DNA of 64,000 bases from Listeria booriae (GTDB taxonomy: Bacteria; Bacillota; Bacilli; Lactobacillales; Listeriaceae), in contig NZ_JNFA01000002.1 in assembly GCF_000766865.1 (NCBI RefSeq), forward strand, positions 62,001 through 126,000. Reading direction: 5' to 3'. The notes under the pieces were generated by a model. That model saw nothing but the letters and a program-made list of their open reading frames with translations, did no database searches and had not been told where the DNA came from. A program made the position numbers and the translations under genes. Shown here piece by piece: positions 48,835 to 56,330 of the stretch. Position 1 is the stretch's first letter, and each line of letters begins with the position of its first letter.

Positions 48835-51465
48835 TTAAGGTGCATCTACGAGACTCCATTCAACTTGACCTTGGTATTCTTGAGCATAGGCTTCACCGGC
48901 TTTTACTTTCAATAAAATACCTTCATCATCGGCCCATTGTATCTTGGTTGTATCCGGCGTGTCTTCTGTTGGATGATAGTTATACACGGCGAGCGCTTGT
49001 TGGGTCAAGGGCGTTTCCGCACCATTACTGTCCTTATAAATAAGACTATCCGCCAAAATTTGCCCATTCGTTCCTTTCATCGGAGCGGCGAGTGAGGCAG
49101 TGAGCGTCCAGTCGTGTTTCGCTTTACGATTGTCGTCCACTACGATTTCCCAGTCATCATCCACGCGTTGATACGTCTGCGTACTACTTGCGATTTTCTG
49201 CGTTCCAAAATTTAAAAAATCAGGGACGCTTGTCAAAGTTAAAGCTTTTTGTTGTACGGTGATGTTGATAGTATTGTTCGGATTTTCTGGCGCGTTGTCG
49301 AGGATGACTTGATAATTCACCGTGCCAACTTGCGTAAATGATGCATCGGGGTTCATTGTTCCTTCATACACGACTTTGTTGGTATCGGTGTTGATGATAG
49401 TTACTTGGTGGGCAGCATTTAGTTCTTCTCGGGTAGAGCCATCATTTGTATAATGAAGGTCGAAATACGTATCAGAAGCTGGATTGAACGGAGTAATAGT
49501 TTTTGCATCGGTAATAGTCGAGGAAATACCAGCTAATTTAGAATTTGTGAGAAACGTATTTTCATAGCGCGTGTCGCCTCCGGAGCTTGTTATATTGTCT
49601 AGGGGAGAGGCGCTGTTGAGTGTTACTTGGTTATTGTTTATTGACCAGTAAGGTAGCTTATACAATTGTGATGGGATAATTCCGATGAAATCGTTATTTT
49701 CAAGCGTAACTGTTTGCATAGTTGCTGAGCTAGCAAAGTTAGCAGGGATTTCTCCAGAGAAGTGATTGTCATTTAGAAAAGCAGTTCTCAGGTGTATAAG
49801 ATTACCGAGTTCTTCAGGAAGCTCACCGGATAAATTATTATTATTAAGCAAGAGGTTATACAGAGATGTTAGATTCCCTAAAGAGCTAGGTAGTGTACCA
49901 GAAAGTTGATTCTCATAAAGATAAAGAGCAACCAGATTTTCAAGATCACCAATGGATGATGGAATACTACCCGTTAGTTGGTTATTGTTTAAATATAAAC
50001 CTTCTAGATTTGTCAAATTACCAATCGTTTCAGGAATCTCTCCCTGTAGTTGGTTACCTCCTAATTGAAGCTTAGTTAAATGACTTAAAGAACCTATAGA
50101 TGCTGGAATAGAGCCAGTTAATTTTGAATTAGATATTGTCAACTCTGTCAGTTCCGTTAAATACTGAATACCGCTAGGAATATGTCCAGTACTGCTAGCA
50201 GAGTATATTTGAATTACTGTAATCTTCTTTAAATCATCAAACGTCATCGTAGAGCCAATTTTTTTATCTGGAATTTGCCGTTCAATCTCATCCATAAGCC
50301 ATTTTTGGTTATCGAAATCTGCTGGTTGCACGATATTTGAAATCACATTCACTTGACCAAGAGCAGCTGTATTTTGCGTAGCGCCATCTAGATAAAAAGT
50401 GAACTGATTCGAGGTGTCATTTAAGTCGAGCGTTACAGCTGGTGAGATGGGGCCGTCATACACGATTTGATTTTTGGCATTGTCGACTATTTGAACGGTA
50501 TGGGAATCGTATAGTGCAACTTCGGCGTTTTGTGCTTGCTTGTTGATTAATTTAAATTCGCTATACATAGATGAAGCACTGTCAAACGGCTTGAACGTAG
50601 TATCATTCTCGCCTTTATAAATCGTTGGTTTCACAGATACGGCGAGTTGGTTATTACTAATCGTTTGCGTGAAATTCCCTTTCGCCGGTGTTTGCACAGG
50701 AGAAACGAGCTGCGTATAACTAACATCCAAATACGTCACCGCAACAGATTGCAAAAGTTCAAGCGGAAAAACACCAGTGAGTTGCGTCCGTTGAAATTGG
50801 AAGCTACTCGTCTTTGTGAGCTGCTTAAAACTATCCGGAATCTTGCCCGTTAAGGGATTGCCGCTAAAAGCCATCGCGCCAGTAAAAGAGGTCAAGTTTC
50901 CAAGTTCACTAGGAATGGAGCCGGTGAGTTGATTGTTCGCCAAGTTCAATTCTGAACGTAAATTTGTTAGATTTCCCAACTCTTTCGGAATTTGGCCTGT
51001 CAACTTATTATCACGAATATTGAGCTGCTCGAGGTTTGATAAACTTCCAAGTTCAGGCGGAATCTCACCACTTAAATTATTTTCGTACAAAGATAGCACC
51101 GTCAAGTTTGAGAAATATTGAATACCAGCTGGGATGGAACCAGTTACGTTAGGATTATTATTCAGTGAAATAGTCGTAATTGTCTTTAAATCCCCAAATG
51201 TCAACGTCGTACCAATCGTTTTATCTGGAATTTGCCGTTCTACTTCATTGATAAGCCATGCTTGATTGCCTAAATCGGCAGACGAGACTATATCGGTATC
51301 TAGTTTAGTAGCTTTTAAGCTTTGGAGTTTTTTTGTAGGTTCTGTTGCGGTTTGTGTTTCCGAGATCGTTTCTTCAGAAGCTGGTGCAGTAGCTTTCACG
51401 GCATCTGTGAACATTGGTGCGGGTATCATAAACAATAGCATCAGCGCTAACATCTTTTTCTTCAT
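48835..51465 (-). CDS. Leucine-rich repeat surface protein with WxL domain
   Basis: 876 residues: a signal peptide, then two copies of one module. Each begins NQAWLINEVERQIPDK or NQKWLMDEIERQIPDK (near residues 67 and 390), continues with a ...LTFGDLK/MTFDDLK... strand and runs into LRRs. The repeat is the plant-type LxxLxLxxNxLxGxIPxxLGNL, about 5 copies in the first array and about 8 in the second. Each array is followed by a beta-rich domain (PFDSASSMYSEF; PFNPASDTYFDL). A C-terminal WxL domain (HDWTLTASL; VEWSLVDAP) anchors it to the wall. AAGAAGGTGG lies just upstream of the ATG at 51465. Confidence 0.9.
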   Translation of the reverse strand: MKKKMLALMLLFMIPAPMFTDAVKATAPASEETISETQTATEPTKKLQSLKATKLDTDIVSSADLGNQAWLINEVERQIPDKTIGTTLTFGDLKTITTISLNNNPNVTGSIPAGIQYFSNLTVLSLYENNLSGEIPPELGSLSNLEQLNIRDNKLTGQIPKELGNLTNLRSELNLANNQLTGSIPSELGNLTSFTGAMAFSGNPLTGKIPDSFKQLTKTSSFQFQRTQLTGVFPLELLQSVAVTYLDVSYTQLVSPVQTPAKGNFTQTISNNQLAVSVKPTIYKGENDTTFKPFDSASSMYSEFKLINKQAQNAEVALYDSHTVQIVDNAKNQIVYDGPISPAVTLDLNDTSNQFTFYLDGATQNTAALGQVNVISNIVQPADFDNQKWLMDEIERQIPDKKIGSTMTFDDLKKITVIQIYSASSTGHIPSGIQYLTELTELTISNSKLTGSIPASIGSLSHLTKLQLGGNQLQGEIPETIGNLTNLEGLYLNNNQLTGSIPSSIGDLENLVALYLYENQLSGTLPSSLGNLTSLYNLLLNNNNLSGELPEELGNLIHLRTAFLNDNHFSGEIPANFASSATMQTVTLENNDFIGIIPSQLYKLPYWSINNNQVTLNSASPLDNITSSGGDTRYENTFLTNSKLAGISSTITDAKTITPFNPASDTYFDLHYTNDGSTREELNAAHQVTIINTDTNKVVYEGTMNPDASFTQVGTVNYQVILDNAPENPNNTINITVQQKALTLTSVPDFLNFGTQKIASSTQTYQRVDDDWEIVVDDNRKAKHDWTLTASLAAPMKGTNGQILADSLIYKDSNGAETPLTQQALAVYNYHPTEDTPDTTKIQWADDEGILLKVKAGEAYAQEYQGQVEWSLVDAP

Positions 51466-51625
51466 TTCAACCACCTTCTTTTATAGTTAAAGTGAGCTAT
51501 TTATATGTTTCTTTTGAATGAAATCATTATACAGCGTCCTGCAAAGTCGTGTTTTTGAGGCGCAAGGCTTCTTTTAGCCAACAATAAAGAAAATAGGCTA
51601 GCACTGGCACGAATCACCTTTTATC

Positions 51626-51660
51626 GCCTTTTTCAAACCCTTGAAAAAGGCCGAAATCGG
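51626..51660. repeat. Two adjacent perfect inverted repeats
   Basis: GCCTTTTTCAA-ACCC-TTGAAAAAGGC (11-base arms), immediately followed and overlapped by GCCGA-AA-TCGGC. There is no T run on either side, so it is not an ordinary terminator. Could be an operator or an RNA leader element. Confidence 0.5.
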
Positions 51661-51710
51661 CTGTTTATGAACTTTGTGTGAATTTTACCAATCTGAGCGA
51701 AAAAATAAAA

Positions 51711-51760
51711 AAAGGCTAGTAATGGTACCGAAATGAAAATCGATACTATTACTAGCCTTT
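51711..51760 (-). terminator. Terminator of the Crp/Fnr gene
   Basis: AAAGGCTAGTAATGGTA pairs with TACTATTACTAGCCTTT. A T-rich run follows on the minus strand. Confidence 0.85.
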
Positions 51761-51773
51761 AAAAAATGTACGC

Positions 51774-52472
51774 CTAAAAAGAAGGAATATCCGAAATGTT
51801 TAACGTGTCCTGCAAAAACGACATATCTTCAATAACCCACGGTCTTTTAGACGAATCAAGAATCCCTTTATCGCGCAGATTTTTTAATGTAAGTGTAGCG
51901 AAGCTTTTAGAAGTGCCTGCAAGTTCGGCAACAATATTATAAGTCACGAAGCTTGGTAGATCCACGCGATTAGCACTCACATGCATACCAAAGTTCGCCA
52001 GCCGAATCAATGTAAACATAACACGCTCTTCTGCAGTAATATTACGCATCGTCGCCAAAACATACAACTTATAACGCGTTTCAACCGAGAACTGCAGCAT
52101 AATATAATTTCTAGGATCTTCATTAAACAACATCTTCCGCAGAAATTCAAAATCAATCGTCCAATACACTGACTGATTCAAAAATAAAAGCTCGCCAGTA
52201 TTCGGTACATATTCCTCCACGATTGGCAATGTAATGAACTTTCCAGGATAGACAATATAATAATTACACAGCCCATCTTCCCCAGAAAAATTGTATTTCA
52301 CAAACCCACTTTCTAATAAATAACAAACATCGCGTTCCTTATTAAGCGGCAAACTCGTCCCAGCTGGTACTCTCGTCTGCGAACAATATTCATTGAAGCG
52401 CGGATCTCTCTTTAAGATTTTTAAGATGTTGGAAAACGTGGCGTAGGATTCTAATGTTTCTTTGGAATACAT
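51774..52472 (-). CDS. Crp/Fnr family transcriptional regulator
   Basis: 232 residues: an N-terminal cyclic-nucleotide-binding-like beta barrel (about 25-125) and a C-terminal winged helix (ADLAGTSKSFATLTLKNLRDKGIL-type, here ELAGTSKSFATLTLKNL, residues ~185-205). Listeria has many such regulators, PrfA among them. No cysteines for an Fe-S cluster of Fnr type are arranged in the N-terminus. AAAGGAGTGG lies 6 bases before the ATG. Target unknown; the LRR-WxL gene is immediately downstream on the same strand. Confidence 0.85.
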   Translation of the reverse strand: MYSKETLESYATFSNILKILKRDPRFNEYCSQTRVPAGTSLPLNKERDVCYLLESGFVKYNFSGEDGLCNYYIVYPGKFITLPIVEEYVPNTGELLFLNQSVYWTIDFEFLRKMLFNEDPRNYIMLQFSVETRYKLYVLATMRNITAEERVMFTLIRLANFGMHVSANRVDLPSFVTYNIVAELAGTSKSFATLTLKNLRDKGILDSSKRPWVIEDMSFLQDTLNISDIPSF

Positions 52473-52658
52473 ATTTATCCACTCCTTTTATCATAACAAA
52501 CCGACTAAATCATGCAATCTATACTTATAAATATATACTACTACAAGCCAAATTTGAAATTATAGCTCTTTTCAAAAGTGCGGTTCCTGTCCAAATTTGC
52601 GCTACGCCATAAATTAAGTTAAAATAACACATGAAATGAAACGAAAGAGGTGTTTTGG

Positions 52659-53258
52659 ATGGCAGAGCAGAAAACGAATCCCAAAGTAGAAGAGTACGTA
52701 AATAAAGCAAAAAGATGGCAAGCGGAATACAAGCAGCTAAGAGCCTATGCCCTTGATTGTGACTTAAGTGAAGATATTAAATGGAAACATCCATGCTTCA
52801 TGTACGAAGATAATAACATTGTTTTAGCCCACGGTTTTAAAGAGTATTGCGCACTTTTATTTATGAAAGGCGTACTAATGAAAGACCCGAACGGTATTCT
52901 CGTACAACAGACCGCAAATGTGCAATCCGCACGTCAGATTCGCTTCAAAAACCTAGAAGAAATCATTGAAATGGAAGACATCATTAAAGCATACATTAAA
53001 GAAGCTATTGAAGTCGAAAAATCAGGCGCACAAGTAGCCTTCAAAAAAGAAGAAGAATTTCCAGTTCCAGAAGAATTAGATCAGAAATTCGCAGAAATGC
53101 CAGCCTTAAAAGAAGCCTTCGAGAAATTAACACCAGGCCGTCAGCGCGCGTACTTGCTTTATTTTGCCGCACCAAAGCAATCGAAAACACGCGTATCAAG
53201 AATCGACAAATACACAGACCGTATTTTGGATGGAATCGGATTAAACGATAGATTTTAA
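52659..53258 (+). CDS. YdeI/OmpD-associated family protein (DUF1801-type)
   Basis: 199 residues. The N-terminal DUF1801-like domain has WKHPCFMYEDNNIVLAHGFKEYCALLFMKG, here residues ~46-75. A C-terminal helical domain carries the YdeI motif PALKEAFEKLTPGRQRAYL and ends with KSKTRVSRIDKY-like sequence. In Bacillus, YdeI-type proteins have been linked to antimicrobial peptide tolerance, but biochemical function is unknown. I chose ATG 52659 with AAAGAGGTG 6 bases upstream; the in-frame ATG three codons earlier overlaps that site. Confidence 0.85.
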   Translation: MAEQKTNPKVEEYVNKAKRWQAEYKQLRAYALDCDLSEDIKWKHPCFMYEDNNIVLAHGFKEYCALLFMKGVLMKDPNGILVQQTANVQSARQIRFKNLEEIIEMEDIIKAYIKEAIEVEKSGAQVAFKKEEEFPVPEELDQKFAEMPALKEAFEKLTPGRQRAYLLYFAAPKQSKTRVSRIDKYTDRILDGIGLNDRF

Positions 53259-53270
53259 ATAGTTGGCGCG

Positions 53271-53300
53271 AACAGTGAGACATTGTCTGGCTGTTTTTTT
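53271..53300 (+). terminator. Terminator of the YdeI-like gene
   Basis: AACAGTGAGACA pairs with TGTCTGGCTGTT, followed by seven T. Confidence 0.75.
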
Positions 53301-53359
53301 CTTGACCCTAAACTATAGTTGAGAGATATAATAAAGACAGAAAGTAGGTGCGAACAAAA

Positions 53360-53782
53360 ATGAAAGGACATGAATTAAGCAAAAAGCTAGGCATACCAGT
53401 CTCCACACTTCATTATTACGAAAAACAAGGACTAATTAAACCACAGCGCAGTGAAAATCAATATCGCATATACACCGAGCATGACATCAAACTTCTGAAA
53501 TACATTTTAATTTTAAAAGAAGCAGGATTCACATTAACCGAAATCAAGCAAGTCATCTATCGCTATTTTCACCAAGAACATGACGCGAATTGCCGAGCAG
53601 AGGCCCATCTTTTTTTCAATCAAAAAATAGAAGAACTACAGCAAAAAATCGCTCGTTATACAAACATTATTCAGATTATGGCAGACTTACCCGTTATGCT
53701 TGGAGAAGAAAATAGCCAAGAAATACAAGCTAAAAATGATGTTTTAGTGGATGCTTTTTTCGAGCAGAAGGAGGGGAAATAA
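53360..53782 (+). CDS. MerR family transcriptional regulator
   Basis: 140 residues. The N-terminal winged helix GHELSKKLGIPVSTLHYYEKQGLI and QYRIYTEHDIKLLKYI are MerR hallmarks; a coiled-coil dimerisation helix follows (QKIEELQQKIARYTNIIQIM). No conserved metal cysteines. It ends overlapping the ATG of a quinone-reductase-like gene by one base, so it probably controls that operon. I chose ATG 53360 with AGGTG 10 bases upstream. Confidence 0.85.
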   Translation: MKGHELSKKLGIPVSTLHYYEKQGLIKPQRSENQYRIYTEHDIKLLKYILILKEAGFTLTEIKQVIYRYFHQEHDANCRAEAHLFFNQKIEELQQKIARYTNIIQIMADLPVMLGEENSQEIQAKNDVLVDAFFEQKEGK

Positions 53783-54381
53783 TGGCGCGAATATTAGTAG
53801 TACAAGGCGATGCAAGAGCAGAAGGCACGATGAAGCAATTAAGTCAGATTTATATAGAACAGATGCGGTTACGCAACCACGAAGTAATGCTTGTCGATTT
53901 GGCAAAACTAGACTATGATAAAACGCTCAGCAAAGGCTATCAAACCGAGCGGACACCAGAAATGCTAGCCGTCAAAGATTTTGCGCAAGAAGCCGATCTA
54001 CTCACATTTTTCTATCCAATTTGGTTCGCCAATGTCCCGTCAGCACTAAAAGGCTTCATTGAGAATCTGTTTTGGGTAGGAGAGACCTACAGTTTTCGAA
54101 CCAAAAATTATTTATTTCGCGGGATGTGGCGCCACAAAAAAGCCAGTATTATTTATTCCATCGGCGGTCAAGAAATATACCACTACTTATTTGGCTGGAG
54201 TGGCTACAGAGGAATGCGACAACCACTCTGGCTCAGCGGAATTTTCGATATTAGAAGAACTAGTTTTGCCAATATGGACCGTTCTGTGCGCAAGCCCGAT
54301 TCCTTTTATACAACCAAAATAATGGCGTTAGCAAAACGAGACAATCAGCGGCTAACAAAAAATCGTCCTGCTCTCTCGTGA
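53782..54381 (+). CDS. NAD(P)H-quinone oxidoreductase-like flavoprotein
   Basis: 199 residues, flavodoxin-like fold: an N-terminal ILVVQGDARAEGTMKQL phosphate loop, LTFFYPIWFANVPSALKGFIENLF (the substrate/FMN region, split here as FFYPIWFANVPS) and a GQEIYHYLFGW segment. This matches the NQO1/KefF (Flavodoxin_2) family. It would reduce quinones or similar electrophiles with NAD(P)H. AGGAGGGGAAATA precedes the ATG. It is second in the operon after a MerR regulator. Its stop codon lies in the loop of a terminator belonging to the opposite strand. Confidence 0.85.
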   Translation: MARILVVQGDARAEGTMKQLSQIYIEQMRLRNHEVMLVDLAKLDYDKTLSKGYQTERTPEMLAVKDFAQEADLLTFFYPIWFANVPSALKGFIENLFWVGETYSFRTKNYLFRGMWRHKKASIIYSIGGQEIYHYLFGWSGYRGMRQPLWLSGIFDIRRTSFANMDRSVRKPDSFYTTKIMALAKRDNQRLTKNRPALS

Positions 54382-54398
54382 ATAGAAAAAGCAGGACG
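54363..54398 (-). terminator. Terminator of the YdcZ pair, embedded in the convergent gene end
   Basis: CGTCCTGCT (54364-54372) pairs with AGCAGGACG (54390-54398), and a T run follows on the minus strand. The stem overlaps the last codons of the plus-strand flavoprotein gene. Confidence 0.75.
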
Positions 54399-54403
54399 AC
54401 GCC

Positions 54404-54871
54404 TTAAAACCATTGAATTAACAAAACACCGGCGACCATGGATAACACACCGAGTAGGCGGTAGCGGTTGATTGGGTGTTTCACAATGCCGAACCAACCG
54501 AAGTGGTCAATCGTCAGCGCTATAACCATTTGTCCGCATAGTGCGAGTACGACTGTCATCGCAGAACCAAGTAGCGGCAATAACAAAATATTCGACGTGA
54601 CGAAAATAACGCCAAGCGCACCGCCCGTGAAGATCCACCAAGGAATTTTGCCGACACCTCGTAATTGGAACGTTAAGCGACGCTCGACAACAAGCGAAAT
54701 CAGCAACAGCAATAACATGCCGACAGAAAACGAAATCAGCGAAGCGATAATCGGTGAATCTACCGCAATCCGAAGCCGACTGTTGATCGATGTCTGAATC
54801 GGCGACATCATCCCAGCCACAAGCCCCATGCACATAAACGCAATCATAGACTTAGATCTTTTAGTAGCCAT
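54404..54871 (-). CDS. YdcZ-type (DUF606) membrane protein, second of a pair
   Basis: 155 residues, five membrane helices. MGLVAGMMSPIQTSINSRLR, then GGALGVIFVTSNILLLPLLGSAMTVVLALCGQM and the HFGWFG turn are DUF606/YdcZ features (half-size drug/metabolite transporter fold). It starts 12 bases after its paralogue, so the two likely form a heterodimer in the membrane. GGGAGGGATTT lies upstream. Substrate unknown. Confidence 0.85.
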   Translation of the reverse strand: MATKRSKSMIAFMCMGLVAGMMSPIQTSINSRLRIAVDSPIIASLISFSVGMLLLLLISLVVERRLTFQLRGVGKIPWWIFTGGALGVIFVTSNILLLPLLGSAMTVVLALCGQMVIALTIDHFGWFGIVKHPINRYRLLGVLSMVAGVLLIQWF

Positions 54872-54883
54872 ACAAATCCCTCC

Positions 54884-55333
54884 CTAAAATCGTTGCATCA
54901 AAATAACCCCGAAAAACATCAGTGCAATACCAATCAATCGCGGTATATTAAATTCATGAATCGGCACACCAAACCAACCGAAATTATCAATCAAAAGTGC
55001 CATCGACATTTGTCCGCACAGCGTGATCACAACGGTCAAAGCAGAACCGAGTCGCGGCATCAATAAAATATTGGATGTCAAAAAGAACACCCCAAGTGCG
55101 CCACCGCCAAACCAAATCCACCAAGGATTCACAGCTAGCGTATGTAAATCAAACGTCCAATCATGTTCTAAAACAAGCGCCAACACAATTAAAATTAGCG
55201 TCCCAATTAAAAAAGACACCCATGAGGCGATAAATGGTGATTTCGTATAGCCGCGCAGTCGCGAATTCACAGCCGTTTGCACAGGAATCGTCATCCCCGC
55301 CATCAGCCCAGCTAACATAAGCAATAAAGTCAT
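54884..55333 (-). CDS. YdcZ-type (DUF606) membrane protein, first of a pair
   Basis: 149 residues, five membrane helices, clearly paralogous to the next gene: both share AG-MT/SPIQTAVNSRLR, WWIWFGGALGVFFLTSNILLMPRLGSALTVV-type and NFGWFG segments. Paired half-size transporters of the DMT superfamily commonly act as heterodimers. AAAAGGGGGACG precedes the ATG. It lies 61 bases downstream of the uracil-DNA glycosylase gene on the same strand. Confidence 0.85.
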   Translation of the reverse strand: MTLLLMLAGLMAGMTIPVQTAVNSRLRGYTKSPFIASWVSFLIGTLILIVLALVLEHDWTFDLHTLAVNPWWIWFGGGALGVFFLTSNILLMPRLGSALTVVITLCGQMSMALLIDNFGWFGVPIHEFNIPRLIGIALMFFGVILMQRF

Positions 55334-55394
55334 TCCAAGACGTCCCCCTTTTCAAGAATAGTCTTATTATAGAAGAAAAACGACCAGAAGTCCT

Positions 55395-56036
55395 TCAATA
55401 CGACTTTGACGCAAGAATTTCTTTGAGTTGTTCCCAGTCGGCAATCAGGTCAGATTCAATTTTACGATTATAAAAAATCGCAGCGGGATGGAACGTCGGA
55501 AAAATCGTATAGTCTTGCGGAGACGCTTCATATTTCCCGTCAGCACCCAATTGTTTAATCGGACCTCGCCAAAGCCGCCCGTGAGACGCCGAAATCGTCA
55601 TTTTATTATCAATCAGCCGTTTTAACGCACAACCGCCAAGTGCGACAATTAGTTTCGGCTTCACTTGAGAAATTTCATAATCTAGTAGCGGTGCATGTAA
55701 CAGAATTTCTTGAGGTTTTGGCAAACGATTTGGGCGTTTTTGAACCGTGTGTCCCGCTCTATCAATCTTTGTTTTATGACCAAAAGGGCGACTGCGAACG
55801 ACGCTCGTAATATACACTTGATCCCGCGTCAAACCAGCAATAGCAAGCGTTTTATCAAGTTCTTTCCCAGCGCGACCAGTGAACGGAACCCCAGTCCGAA
55901 TCTCCACCTCACCCGGAGCCTCGCCAATCAACATAATTTCAGGCGAGAAATCCCCATTTCCAAACACAAACCCTTCCAAGTCAAATTCGTTGTTTTTAGC
56001 AATAATCGGGTCAATCAATTCACGCGGATACGTCAT
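55395..56036 (-). CDS. Uracil-DNA glycosylase superfamily protein (family 4-like, without Fe-S cysteines)
   Basis: 213 residues. The active-site motif LIGEAPGEVEIRTGVPFTGRAG, a central PKLIVALGGCALKRL strand and the C-terminal TIFPTFHPAAIFYN (HPA loop) are of the UdgA/family 4 type. Family 4 enzymes normally hold a 4Fe-4S cluster through four cysteines; here only one Cys is present, as in several Firmicute relatives. It should remove uracil, and perhaps other deaminated bases, from DNA. Single gene; AGGAGTGAT lies upstream of the ATG. Confidence 0.85.
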   Translation of the reverse strand: MTYPRELIDPIIAKNNEFDLEGFVFGNGDFSPEIMLIGEAPGEVEIRTGVPFTGRAGKELDKTLAIAGLTRDQVYITSVVRSRPFGHKTKIDRAGHTVQKRPNRLPKPQEILLHAPLLDYEISQVKPKLIVALGGCALKRLIDNKMTISASHGRLWRGPIKQLGADGKYEASPQDYTIFPTFHPAAIFYNRKIESDLIADWEQLKEILASKSY

Positions 56037-56104
56037 ATTATCACTCCTAAACTTGAACTTTCTTCTATTAAATTATAACATGGTACGTAAGAGGAGGAGA
56101 ATAC

Positions 56105-56305
56105 ATGCGTTTTCTAAAACTATTTTTTGATGCACTTGTTGTTATAGGACTTATTTTGCTAGTAGCACGGCTCGTGTCATTCGGGCTACACGCCTTAAAT
56201 ATTCCATTCACAACGATATTTACTGATTATTCCATTCCTTCACTCGCGATTTTACTAGTAGGGGCGTTAGGGAACTGGATATTGAACAAGCAAAAGAGGC
56301 CTTGA
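56105..56305 (+). CDS. Small two-helix membrane protein
   Basis: 66 residues with two hydrophobic segments (FFDALVVIGLILLVARLVSF and IPSLAILLVGALGNWIL) and a basic tail NKQKRP. Strong AGAGGAGGAG about 7 bases before the ATG and a terminator directly after the stop support it as a real gene. No family recognised. Confidence 0.65.
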   Translation: MRFLKLFFDALVVIGLILLVARLVSFGLHALNIPFTTIFTDYSIPSLAILLVGALGNWILNKQKRP

Positions 56306-56326
56306 AAACGAAGACCTCTTTTTGTT
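56291..56326. terminator. Terminator between the small membrane protein gene and the GH85 gene
   Basis: AAAGAGG (56293-56299) pairs with CCTCTTT (56315-56321), followed by T. Also placed at the end of the convergent GH85 gene. Confidence 0.75.
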
Positions 56327-56330
56327 TTAC

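Larger units (their letters stand above)
51466..51773. other. Upstream region of the LRR-WxL gene
   Basis: 308 bases without a gene. It contains two tandem perfect hairpins (51626-51651 and 51649-51660) about 160 bases upstream of the LRR-WxL start and the terminator of the Crp/Fnr gene at 51711-51760. Confidence 0.5.
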
